Below, in pieces: positions 6,255 to 12,718 of a stretch of 12,792 nucleotides of DNA (position 1 is the stretch's first letter; the number at the start of each line of letters is the position of its first letter). The notes under the pieces were generated by a model, which worked only from the letters and a program-made list of their open reading frames with translations, was not told the origin of the DNA and searched no databases. The stretch comes from Bilamarchaeum sp040758595 (GTDB lineage: Archaea; Micrarchaeota; Micrarchaeia; Anstonellales; Bilamarchaeaceae), in NCBI GenBank assembly GCA_040758595.1, contig JBFLVJ010000021.1, positions 1 to 12,792 on the forward strand, in the 5' to 3' direction. The position numbers and the translations under genes were made by a program.

Positions 6255-6677
6255 TCAAAATCTCTGGAGCTTCAAGCCCGCTCTGTCATCGAAAACCCTT
6301 CGCACCTCGCCTTCGAGCGGCATCAGCACGATCTCGCAGGTCGGGTCGATCTCGACCCTGTTGGCATGGCCGCCCTGCACCGAGAAATCGGCGAGCCCGA
6401 GCGCGATGTGCGCATGCACCAGCGGAGCATCCTCAGAGATGCTCACGTTCCCGGTCAGCGACACTATCTCCATCATGCCTTCGAGCGTCTTGTTGTGGTA
6501 GCTCTTCTTGGCGGTGTCGTAGTGGCCGATATCCGCCTTCCTGCAGGCTCCGATGCCGAAGAAAACAGCATTCGTGATGCCTTCCTTGGCGCAAATCCCC
6601 TTCAGCGAAGCCACCAGCTCGTCCCCGGCGTCCAGCCGGATGTTGAGCCTCTTATCAGGAGCCCGCCGATAATCCAT
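6255..6677 (-). CDS. PPC/DUF296-domain protein
   Basis: A 140-residue protein made of a single PPC (plant and prokaryote conserved, DUF296) domain. PPC proteins form trimers; plant versions are fused to AT-hooks and bind DNA, while prokaryotic stand-alone versions are of uncertain function. Visible markers are LDAGDELVASLKGICAKEGI near the N-terminus, VFFGIGACRKADIGHYD, MEIVSLTGNVS and APLVHAHIALGLADFSVQGGHA. In the last of these the HxH...GGH histidines (about residues 88, 90 and 103) match a metal-binding pattern seen in prokaryotic members. The ATG overlaps the pyrI stop by one base (TGATG), so it is co-translated with the pyrimidine genes. A DNA-binding or regulatory role is only a possibility. 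Confidence 0.88.
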   Translation of the reverse strand: MDYRRAPDKRLNIRLDAGDELVASLKGICAKEGITNAVFFGIGACRKADIGHYDTAKKSYHNKTLEGMMEIVSLTGNVSISEDAPLVHAHIALGLADFSVQGGHANRVEIDPTCEIVLMPLEGEVRRVFDDRAGLKLQRF

Positions 6678-7105
6678 CAGACCAGCTCTTCAGCCTTGAA
6701 AAGCCTCTCGCAGTAATGGCATCTGTAGCTTTCGCCGGAATCCTTGGCGAAGTGCGTCATGGCGCCTTTGCCGGTGATGCAGTTCGGGTTCGGGCAGTGA
6801 CTCTGGCCCTTGACCTCCTTCGGCAGCGATACGATGAACTTTTTCTCTACCTTGCCGTTGCGTATCAGGTTTATTGAAGCCCCCGGGGAGACGAGCGCTA
6901 TCAGATTGGCGCTCTCTTCCGACACCAGCTTCCCCTCGATCTTCAATATGTCCTTGGTCTTCATCTTCTTGCTCGGCACGTGGAGCACCATGGCGACCCT
7001 GTGCGGGTATTCCTCTCCTATCCCCAAGAGCCTCATGACCTTCTCGGCCTTCCCGGCCTTTATGTGGTCTATGACGGTCCCCATCTCTATCTGGTCTACC
7101 TGCAT
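6677..7105 (-). CDS. pyrI: Aspartate carbamoyltransferase regulatory subunit
   Basis: PyrI is the regulatory chain of aspartate transcarbamoylase. It binds nucleotide effectors in its N-terminal domain and contacts the catalytic trimers through a zinc domain. The 142-residue product has the allosteric domain (MGTVIDHIKAGKAEKVMRLLG at 8-28, then VAMVLHVPSKKMKTKDILKIEG at 37-58) and the zinc domain with Cys104, Cys109, Cys129 and Cys132 (CPNPNC ... CHYC). Its presence implies an allosteric PyrB-PyrI enzyme. The ATG at 7105 is preceded at 7111-7116 by a strong GAGGTG ribosome binding site. The pyrB stop codon is embedded in this site, so the two genes are tightly coupled. Confidence 0.97.
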   Translation of the reverse strand: MQVDQIEMGTVIDHIKAGKAEKVMRLLGIGEEYPHRVAMVLHVPSKKMKTKDILKIEGKLVSEESANLIALVSPGASINLIRNGKVEKKFIVSLPKEVKGQSHCPNPNCITGKGAMTHFAKDSGESYRCHYCERLFKAEELV

Positions 7106-7109
7106 GTTT

Positions 7110-7997
7110 TCACCTCAACGCGTACTCGAGCACCGCCTGCCTCACCGGGATGCCGTTGTGCGCCTGCTCGAAGTATCTGGCCTGCTTCATGGTGTCTATG
7201 GAGGACTCTATCTCGTTTATCTTCGGGAGCGGATGGAAGATGGCCAGGTCTTCCTTGGCGTCCTTGAGGTCTTCTTTCTTCACCATGAACTTCTCGGTCA
7301 CCCTCTTGGCCTCCAGCGGGTCCGCGAACCTCTCCTGCTGTATCCTGCACACATAGAGGACATCGGCTTTCGAGTAGTCCGGCTCGTTGGAGACAGTCAC
7401 CTTCAGCCCGAACTTCTGCTCCAACTCCTTGACATACATCGGGTCCATTTCCAGTCCCGGCGGCGATACCAGCGACACGTTCGCCTTGAACATGCCGAGG
7501 GCATATGCCAGCGATCTCATGGTCCGCGCATGCTTCAGGTCTCCTAGCAGAGTCACGTTCAGGCCCTTTATCCTGCCCTTGGCCTTCCTTATCGAATATA
7601 GGTCTATCAACGTCTGGGTGGGGTGCTGGTTGCCTCCGTCGCCTCCGTTGATGACCGGCTTGTCTATTATATCGGCCGCCAGCCTGGCCGAGCCCTCGGT
7701 GGGGTGCCTCACGACAAGCGCATCGGCGTATCCGGTCACGGTCCTGATGGTGTCCTCGAAGCTCTCGCCTTTTTTCAGCGAGCTGGTCTCCGGGCTGAAG
7801 TCTATGTATTCCATGCCAGCCCTCAGGGCAGCTGCCTGGAAGGACAGCTTCGTCCTGGTCGAGGGCTCGAAGAACATCGTCGCCAGGACCTTGCCCTCAA
7901 GCTTCGGCTTGCGCTTCCCCTTCTCTATCGCTTCCGCATCGTCAAGAATCCCATCTATGCCCTTTTCTCCCATGTCTCTTATGGAAATTACGTCCAT
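7110..7997 (-). CDS. pyrB: Aspartate carbamoyltransferase catalytic subunit
   Basis: PyrB transfers the carbamoyl group from carbamoyl phosphate to aspartate, the committed step of de novo pyrimidine synthesis. The 295-residue product shows the carbamoyl-phosphate loop FEPSTRTKLSF (43-53), the mobile SLKKGESFEDT loop (73-83) supplying Ser and Lys across the trimer interface, VVRHPTEGSA (95-104), GGNQHPTQTLIDL (121-133), and HPLPKINEI (255-263). The frame runs upstream to 8084, but the ATG at 7997 fits the family N-terminus (MDVISIRDMGEKG). It also lies about 38 nt from a TATA box, with GGGAG a short way upstream. It is the first gene of the pyrB-pyrI-PPC-membrane protein run and diverges from tmk. 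Confidence 0.96.
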   Translation of the reverse strand: MDVISIRDMGEKGIDGILDDAEAIEKGKRKPKLEGKVLATMFFEPSTRTKLSFQAAALRAGMEYIDFSPETSSLKKGESFEDTIRTVTGYADALVVRHPTEGSARLAADIIDKPVINGGDGGNQHPTQTLIDLYSIRKAKGRIKGLNVTLLGDLKHARTMRSLAYALGMFKANVSLVSPPGLEMDPMYVKELEQKFGLKVTVSNEPDYSKADVLYVCRIQQERFADPLEAKRVTEKFMVKKEDLKDAKEDLAIFHPLPKINEIESSIDTMKQARYFEQAHNGIPVRQAVLEYALR

Positions 7998-8030
7998 AGA
8001 ACCAGCTCCCAACAACATAGGATGGAAAGG

Positions 8031-8038
8031 AATATATC
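8031..8038 (-). promoter_or_regulatory. TATA box of pyrB, possibly shared with tmk
   Basis: The minus strand reads AGATATAT. Its near-palindromic core, ATATAT, could serve both directions. Toward pyrB it predicts a start about 25 nt on, near 8009, with a short leader carrying GGGAG. Toward tmk it would give a start near 8060 and a leader of about 27 nt. This is motif-based inference. Confidence 0.45.
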
Positions 8039-8086
8039 TGTGCTGTGCGTTTTTTCCCAGCGCTTTCAGAAAAGGCGGGTGCATAT

Positions 8087-8656
8087 ATGTCTATAGTGGT
8101 TTTCGAGGGGATCGACGGCTGCGGCAAGGACACCCAGATAAAGCTCCTCAAGGAAAAGAATCCGGATGCCGTGGTCTTCAAATATCCCACCAAGAGCTTC
8201 CAGATGCTGAACGATTACCTGGAGAAGAAGGTGGACCTGGCCCCGAAATCGCTGTTCCTGCTGTTCCTGGCAGACATCGCCAACGAGCAGAAGAAGGTGA
8301 AAGAGGCCGCAGATGCAGGCAAGCTCGTCATACTGGACCGCTATGTGTTCTCAACGATAGCCTACGAGGTCAACGAGTTCCACTACCCCCAGGCCAAGAA
8401 GATCGTGGACGGCATGGGCTTCATCAGGCCGGACACCGTGCTCCTGTTGGACATCACAGCCGAGGTGTCCCAGGAGAGGAAGGCCAAGCAGAAGCAGCTG
8501 GACAGGTACGAGGAGAACCGCGATTACCTGCGCCAGGTGCGGGACAACTTCGTCCGGCTCGAAGAGGAAAAGTTTTTAACACCGAATTGGCATAGGATAG
8601 ATGCAACAAAATCAGTAGAGGACGTGCACTCGAAGATAACGCGCGCCCTCAAATAA
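8087..8656 (+). CDS. tmk: Thymidylate kinase
   Basis: Tmk phosphorylates dTMP to dTDP for DNA synthesis. The 189-residue product begins MSIVVFEGIDGCGKDTQ with the P-loop (8-16), then KYPTKSF (about 32-38), the Ala/Lys-rich LADIANEQKK helix, the DRYVFSTIAYE motif (84-94), which corresponds to the family DR(Y/W) element, and RPDTVLLLDITAEVSQERK (114-132) leading into the lid region (QLDRYEENRDYL). The P-loop has Asp15 where Ser or Thr normally follows the invariant Lys14; Thr16 comes next. The frame opens earlier at 8045, but ATG 8087 is the family start and is preceded by GGGTG at 8077-8081, 5 nt away. tRNA-Glu starts 3 nt after the stop. Confidence 0.94.
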   Translation: MSIVVFEGIDGCGKDTQIKLLKEKNPDAVVFKYPTKSFQMLNDYLEKKVDLAPKSLFLLFLADIANEQKKVKEAADAGKLVILDRYVFSTIAYEVNEFHYPQAKKIVDGMGFIRPDTVLLLDITAEVSQERKAKQKQLDRYEENRDYLRQVRDNFVRLEEEKFLTPNWHRIDATKSVEDVHSKITRALK

Positions 8657-8659
8657 CAA

Positions 8660-8786
8660 GCTCCGTTCGTCTAGGAAACTTTTTGGGAAAAAGTTTCATC
8701 AAAAACTCCCTGAAAAGTTTGGGCAGACCGGTCAAGGATAGTGGACTTTCACTCCATCGACCGGGGTTCAAATCCCCGACGGAGCA
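8660..8786 (+). tRNA. trnE-UUC: tRNA-Glu(UUC) with a D-loop intron
   Basis: Spliced, this gives a 75-nt tRNA. Acceptor: GCTCCGT (8660-8666) pairs with ACGGAGC (8779-8785), with discriminator A8786. D stem: GTCT (8669-8672) with GGAT. Anticodon stem: GTGGA (8741-8745) with TCCAT (8753-8757). The loop CTTTCAC carries anticodon TTC at 8748-8750. T arm: CGGGG, TTCAAAT, CCCCG (8762-8778). The D-loop is interrupted by 52 nt. After removal the loop reads AGACCGGTCAA, with the universal GG and A14/A21 in place. CCA is not encoded; TTTT follows directly. It lies 3 nt after tmk, so it is either co-transcribed or driven from within tmk. No pseudoknots or second anticodon are seen. Confidence 0.93.
8675..8726 (+). 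other. 52-nt non-canonical intron in tRNA-Glu, between positions 15 and 16
   Basis: The intron lies in the D-loop, not at the canonical 37/38 site. A bulge-helix-bulge can be drawn: exon GTCT (8669-8672) pairs with intron GGGC (8721-8724), including two G-U pairs, with 3-nt bulges AGG (8673-8675) and AGA (8725-8727). Inside it, AAACTTTT (8676-8683) pairs with AAAAGTTT (8713-8720), then GGGA (8685-8688) with TCCC (8707-8710), then GTTT (8693-8696) with AAAC (8703-8706). Cutting each bulge after its second base gives the stated ends. Because AG flanks both ends, junctions shifted by up to 2 nt give the same mature tRNA. A competing local hairpin of 10 bp also exists (8675-8684 with 8688-8697). 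Confidence 0.85.
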
Positions 8787-8788
8787 TT

Positions 8789-8798
8789 TTGTTTATCT
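8789..8798 (+). promoter_or_regulatory. T-rich tRNA end and possible TATA box of the next gene
   Basis: TTGTTTATCT follows the tRNA. The T-run can end tRNA transcription. The TTTAT core is also about 25-30 nt upstream of the GTG at 8820 and the ATG at 8829, which would fit a leaderless transcript. The match is weak. Confidence 0.3.
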
Positions 8799-8828
8799 GC
8801 CTGCCGATCGGAATCCATCGTGGTATCC

Positions 8829-9407
8829 ATGCGCCTCGTTATCCTGTTGTTGTTTCTGCTCCCGCTCCCCCTGGCCGCCAACACCACCTATCGTCTCGAC
8901 CTCACCGCAGAGGCGTCCTGCCCGGGAGACGTCATCACCGTGGAGACCATGGCATCGAACGGGATGCCAGCCCCGGACGTGGAACTGCGCCTCGTATTAT
9001 ATGAACCTTATCAGGGCCTCCGGGCGCTCAAGCACACCAACGCATCCGGACAGACCTTCTTCGAGCTCACCAGGAACGGGACCTATCGCATCTATGTCAG
9101 CACCGACCGGTTCAACCATGAGCAATACTACTATTTCACCTATCAGGAGCTCTGCCCGCCCCCTCCGCCCAAGCGGATGGTGGTGGACATGGAGATCAGC
9201 TGCGACAGCAGGACTATCGAGGTCCGGGTCACGGACGGATCCGAGCCGCTGGAAGGAGTCTTCGTGCAATCGCGCCACTGGTCATCGATGAGCGGGAGGG
9301 GGGGCACGGTCCTGCTGCCGTTCATGGAGGATTACTTCCTCTCATTCGAAAAACACGGCTACGAACCCGGCACCGTGATTTTCAACCCGCCCTGCCCGAA
9401 TCCGTAA
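8829..9407 (+). CDS. Small exported protein with two beta-rich domains
   Basis: A 192-residue protein of no recognised family. The N-terminus (MRLVILLLFLLPLPLAANTT) is a clear Sec signal peptide with probable cleavage after Ala-Ala near residue 18. The mature part has two similar-sized segments, about 20-110 and 118-190, joined by a Pro-rich hinge (CPPPPPKR). Each segment alternates short beta strands and turns with a Gly/Thr-rich pattern (VELRLVLYE...NASGQTFFELTRNGTYRIYV and EVRVTDGSEPLEGVFV...GRGGTVLLPFMEDYFLSF). This resembles the transthyretin-like or carboxypeptidase-regulatory-like beta-sandwich found in archaeal surface proteins. Four Cys could form disulfides. ATG 8829 is preferred because it starts directly at the signal peptide; GTG 8820 would add three residues. 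It sits 31 nt before the caspase-like lipoprotein gene and may share its surface function (inference). Confidence 0.75.
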   Translation: MRLVILLLFLLPLPLAANTTYRLDLTAEASCPGDVITVETMASNGMPAPDVELRLVLYEPYQGLRALKHTNASGQTFFELTRNGTYRIYVSTDRFNHEQYYYFTYQELCPPPPPKRMVVDMEISCDSRTIEVRVTDGSEPLEGVFVQSRHWSSMSGRGGTVLLPFMEDYFLSFEKHGYEPGTVIFNPPCPNP

Positions 9408-9409
9408 TA

Positions 9410-9418
9410 TTTATAATA
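9410..9418 (+). promoter_or_regulatory. TATA box of the caspase-like lipoprotein gene
   Basis: TTTATAATA in the 31-nt gap, centred 25 nt before the ATG at 9439. This is the expected distance for a leaderless transcript, and no ribosome binding site is present. It implies the gene is transcribed separately from its upstream neighbour. Confidence 0.65.
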
Positions 9419-9438
9419 ATCCGAGACTATCCCCACCC

Positions 9439-12400
9439 ATGCGAGGAAGGCTGCATGGGCATCTGCCTGTTGTTCTGGTTTTGGCATCACTGCTGTTTTT
9501 CGGCTGTCTTGGCGCGCAGCAGGGAGGGGAGAGCGGTCCGGTGGACTCGTTCGGCCCGAAAGTGGAGGAGATGAACTCCAAGGTCTATTCGGCGTCTAGC
9601 GCGTCAGCGGTCTCGACTCTGCAGACCGAGGTCGCAGCTCTTCGCGCTGAAGCGCAGGCCGATGACCAGTACTCGAAATACCTCCAACTAATCGATGCGC
9701 AGGACCTCACGCTAGAAGTACTTGCCGTCTATTACGGCTTCCAGGCAGAGGGCTCCGTGCTCGGCGTATCCGGGGTGGACTGCTCCAAAGATTATTCATC
9801 GTTCCTCGCCAAGCTGGACGGGGTGCAGACCACCGCCGATGCAGCGAAATCGAAAGCGAACGCGTATCTCTCCGTCAATCCTGATAGCTCTGCCGACAAA
9901 CTCATCTCGGTGATAGATGGAGCCAGCCCGGCGAGCATGGTCGCATACGCTGAAATCCTCGAGAACGAATACTCGCGCGACTGCCCGGCGCTCATAGAGC
10001 CTTCCGAGACCTACGCGCTCCCGCTCTCTTATGAGGATGCGCTCGCCATCGCGGCGAGCGAAGCTGGCGATACATATTACGTATATGGTTTCCAGGAGAC
10101 CCTTCCGGCGGGCACCGTGATAACCGCGCCGAGGGCGATGGGAGACAGGAACTTCACACTCTCATCCGATGTCTGGTTCTTCTTCCTTGACAGCGACCCG
10201 TGGGGGCCATTCGGCCATGAAACCAGGTTCGTGATGATAGAGGCCGACACGGCAGAGTACCTGGTCTCGGAAGAGGACATGTACCCGATAATCGGCGGGG
10301 TCGAACACTGGAAATCGATCGATGACCGCACGAATGCCGACAACGTGCTCTATCCATACGATGTCGGGGACATATTCGATATCACGATCGATTTCAGCGG
10401 ATCGTCCGACACACATTACCTCTACAGCTATCCGCTCGCGGCCGATGTGAACGCGGCTAATGCAGGCAAGGACGTTGCAGGAGTCAACTGCTGCCCTGAG
10501 AAGAACAAATACGCCCTGATACTCACAGGGAGCAACGACTCAATGTTCCAGATAGACACCGCGGCGATGTATGGCCATCTCACCTCCAGCGGCTTCTCTG
10601 CCGGCAACGTCTATTACCTGACGTCGAGCGCAGGGGTGGACGGCAGCGACGGAGTCACAAGCGTCGCGAAGCTCGCCGAAGGGCTCAACTGGCTCGCCAG
10701 CAAGGCGAAATGCTGCGATGAGGTGTTCATATACCTGGGGGGCCACGGCTCCAAGGACCCGGTCCGCCAGTTCAAGCACAAGACGAGCGGCGAGACCAGA
10801 TGGATACGGAGGGTGGCCGACCTCGGCGCTAGCCCTGGCGACTGGGAGGCGACGGGCTCCACAGGCGACTACCACCGTATAGACGTCAGCAGCAGCGCAG
10901 GAAGGGGCTTTGCCAGCTCTGAGGCGCTCGTCGGTTTCATAGAGAAAATCAATTCGTGCGATGTCACAATCATGTACCAGTCCTGCCACAGCGGCGCCGC
11001 GGCTCCGACACTGGCAGCGACTCCGGGCGTGAGGGTCCTCACGCCGGTGGATTCTGAGCATTCATCCTACGGAAGGAATGGCGGGGACGACCCCGGCTCT
11101 TTCTTCACCAACGCTTATATCGCGGCCAAGACGACCGCCAAGGCAACAGCAGACAAGAACGGCGACGGCACCGTCAGCGAAAGGGAGGCGTTCGACCATG
11201 CGGACAAGACCAACCACGATACCATAGAGGATATCCGCAGGAGGCTGAACGAGGCGGCGGACGCGGCTGCCGATCCCGCCGAAAAGGCCCGCCTCCGTGC
11301 CAGGGCGGCCGGAATGCAGGAGCAGACCGGCGTCTACAAGGAAGGCGGGCCGTGCTGGTGCTGCTACGTGGACTGCAACGAATCCACGGACTGGAGATGC
11401 ACTGTCTTCGAGGCCTTCAATAAGCCCAACTGCGAAGAGTGCAGGGGCAAGAAAGTCGGCGACTACTGCAAAGAGGAAGCCGTGACCGATGGCGGCGGAG
11501 TCTCTCCGCCTGAAGACGGCGGCGGAACGACGACCGGCGGAGATGGAGGAACCGGAGAAGGCGAAGGCGGAACCGCGGCCGGCGGCGAGACCGGAACCGG
11601 AGGGACGGAACAGCCCGCGGTCTGCGGCGACGGGAACATCACCGGCGCGGAGACCTGCGACTACGGCAGCACATCCACCAACAAATGCCCCGATGGCGAA
11701 TACTGCCATGACAGTTGCATCTGCAAGAAGCTGGAGACATCCGTGGTCTGCGGCGATGGAAAGATATCCTCGCCGAGCGAGGAATGCGACGGCGGAAACG
11801 TGAAGTTCAAGCTCTGCCAGCCGGGCTACACCTGCAGCATCTGCAAGTGCGTGCCTACCGAGGCCGCATGCGGAGACGGCAGGATAGATCCGCCCGAGGA
11901 GTGCGACCACGGGAACAGCTACACCAAGGACTGCCCGGGCGGCAAGACCTGCTACGGGTGCAAGTGCCTGCTTCCGGATGAAGTGCCCACAGACGAGATC
12001 CCGCCAACGGAAGCCTACTGCGGCAACGACGAACGCGAGGGCGCCGAGGAGTGCGACGGCAGCGATGCCTCCGCATGCGGATTTGACGAGCACTGCAGCG
12101 GCTGCGTGTGCGTGGCCGATGAGCCCGACGAGGCCGTATGCGGCGACGGCGATGTGGAAGGAAACGAGGATTGCGAATCCGACAACGACTGCAGCGGGGA
12201 CGAGACCTGCGAGAACTGCAGGTGTGTCGCTCCTGAGCCTCCGGATGAATACTGCGGAGACGGCGCAGTCAACGGGAACGAGGAGTGCGACGGCGAGACC
12301 GGATGCTCCGGGAACGCGGTATGCTCTTCAGGCTGCACCTGCGTGGAGCCGCCGACCCTCAACTGCAACGAGATATGCGGCTACACCCCAGGCGCCCAGG

Positions 12401-12651
12401 TGATAGCGACCGGCCTCAGCTCCGAGAGCGCGTGCCAGGCGGCCACATCCGAGTACTTCACCAGCCAGACCTGCTACACCACCTGCAAGTACTCGTGGTT
12501 CTACAAGGTCACGAACATAGCAGGCTATGCAAGCTGCTGCTGCGGGATGAAGAAGCAGTTCGCATGCTCGGACTGCCCGGGCCAGAATCCGGAATGCCCG
12601 GATGCCAATTCGGTCTGTCCTGCGAACGCGCCTTCGTGGTATAGCCCGTGA
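9439..12651 (+). CDS. Surface lipoprotein with caspase/legumain-like peptidase domain and Cys-rich repeats
   Basis: A 1070-residue exported protein. Residues 1-23 form a signal peptide with a lipobox-like end (LLFFGC, lipid anchor candidate Cys23). Residues 40-200 are mainly helical. Residues 200-300 are beta-rich with aromatic strands (DVWFFFLDSDPWGPFGHETRF) and could be a propeptide. Residues about 356-600 resemble a clan CD cysteine peptidase: strand KYALILTGSN; His436 in EVFIYLGGHGS; Cys516 in VTIMYQSCHSGAA; SFFTNAYIAA after it; and an EF-hand-like loop DKNGDGTVSERE (572-583), a feature recurrent in such families. Both dyad residues are present. Residues 634-680 hold a Cys cluster, 684-725 a Gly/Thr/Glu linker, 729-968 six Cys-rich repeats, and 976-1070 a further Cys-rich end with no transmembrane anchor. 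The substrate is unknown. It could instead be a non-proteolytic member of the fold, or of peptidase family C13 or C14; the motifs do not decide. Confidence 0.8.
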   Translation: MRGRLHGHLPVVLVLASLLFFGCLGAQQGGESGPVDSFGPKVEEMNSKVYSASSASAVSTLQTEVAALRAEAQADDQYSKYLQLIDAQDLTLEVLAVYYGFQAEGSVLGVSGVDCSKDYSSFLAKLDGVQTTADAAKSKANAYLSVNPDSSADKLISVIDGASPASMVAYAEILENEYSRDCPALIEPSETYALPLSYEDALAIAASEAGDTYYVYGFQETLPAGTVITAPRAMGDRNFTLSSDVWFFFLDSDPWGPFGHETRFVMIEADTAEYLVSEEDMYPIIGGVEHWKSIDDRTNADNVLYPYDVGDIFDITIDFSGSSDTHYLYSYPLAADVNAANAGKDVAGVNCCPEKNKYALILTGSNDSMFQIDTAAMYGHLTSSGFSAGNVYYLTSSAGVDGSDGVTSVAKLAEGLNWLASKAKCCDEVFIYLGGHGSKDPVRQFKHKTSGETRWIRRVADLGASPGDWEATGSTGDYHRIDVSSSAGRGFASSEALVGFIEKINSCDVTIMYQSCHSGAAAPTLAATPGVRVLTPVDSEHSSYGRNGGDDPGSFFTNAYIAAKTTAKATADKNGDGTVSEREAFDHADKTNHDTIEDIRRRLNEAADAAADPAEKARLRARAAGMQEQTGVYKEGGPCWCCYVDCNESTDWRCTVFEAFNKPNCEECRGKKVGDYCKEEAVTDGGGVSPPEDGGGTTTGGDGGTGEGEGGTAAGGETGTGGTEQPAVCGDGNITGAETCDYGSTSTNKCPDGEYCHDSCICKKLETSVVCGDGKISSPSEECDGGNVKFKLCQPGYTCSICKCVPTEAACGDGRIDPPEECDHGNSYTKDCPGGKTCYGCKCLLPDEVPTDEIPPTEAYCGNDEREGAEECDGSDASACGFDEHCSGCVCVADEPDEAVCGDGDVEGNEDCESDNDCSGDETCENCRCVAPEPPDEYCGDGAVNGNEECDGETGCSGNAVCSSGCTCVEPPTLNCNEICGYTPGAQVIATGLSSESACQAATSEYFTSQTCYTTCKYSWFYKVTNIAGYASCCCGMKKQFACSDCPGQNPECPDANSVCPANAPSWYSP
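11623..12345 (+). repeat. Six tandem Cys-rich repeats in the lipoprotein
   Basis: Protein-level repeats of about 40 residues begin at residues 729, 771, 811, 861, 901 and 939. Each starts near CGDGxxxGxExCD and ends CxCxxC or similar, with about six Cys per unit. The pattern matches the DUF4215/myxococcal disulfide-repeat type found in secreted proteins. Unit 4 (CGNDEREGAEECDGSD) and unit 5 (CESDN) deviate. The DNA copies have diverged, so this is not a recent expansion. Confidence 0.85.
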
Positions 12652-12656
12652 TCCTC

Positions 12657-12674
12657 TTTTTTCTCTTGAAAAAA
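12657..12674 (+). terminator. T-rich terminator hairpin after the lipoprotein gene
   Basis: TTTTTTC pairs with GAAAAAA around the loop TCTT, starting 5 nt after the stop. The oligo-T run fits archaeal termination. The hairpin is AT-rich and may be incidental. Confidence 0.45.
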
Positions 12675-12675
12675 C

Positions 12676-12718
12676 GGCCGAGAGTACTGCCGGCTTCAGC
12701 CGAGCAGGTGAATCGGCC
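12676..12718. other. Nested GC-rich inverted repeat
   Basis: GGCCGA (12676-12681) pairs with TCGGCC (12713-12718). An inner hairpin, CGGC-TTCA-GCCG, lies at 12691-12702. It sits between the end of the lipoprotein gene and a probable convergent gene, so a bidirectional terminator or a small structured RNA are both possible. Confidence 0.35.

Noticed and set aside
7387..8595. 402-codon plus-strand open frame.
   Set aside because: It runs antisense to pyrB and then out of frame through tmk, both of which are certain; no recognisable motif.
8675..8697. Perfect hairpin after tmk as a transcription terminator.
   Set aside because: It lies inside the tRNA-Glu gene, whose two halves form a complete tRNA when it is removed; termination there would prevent tRNA synthesis. 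It is explained better as part of the intron.
11062..12093. 343-codon open frame on the minus strand, Ala/Val/Gly-rich and superficially membrane-like.
   Set aside because: It lies wholly antisense to the Cys-rich repeats and linker of the lipoprotein, whose sense reading has clear domains. The long frame is a by-product of GC-rich biased codons.
11623..12345. Regularly spaced repeats suggesting a CRISPR array.
   Set aside because: The repeats are only at protein level, the DNA copies differ, and they lie in one long reading frame.
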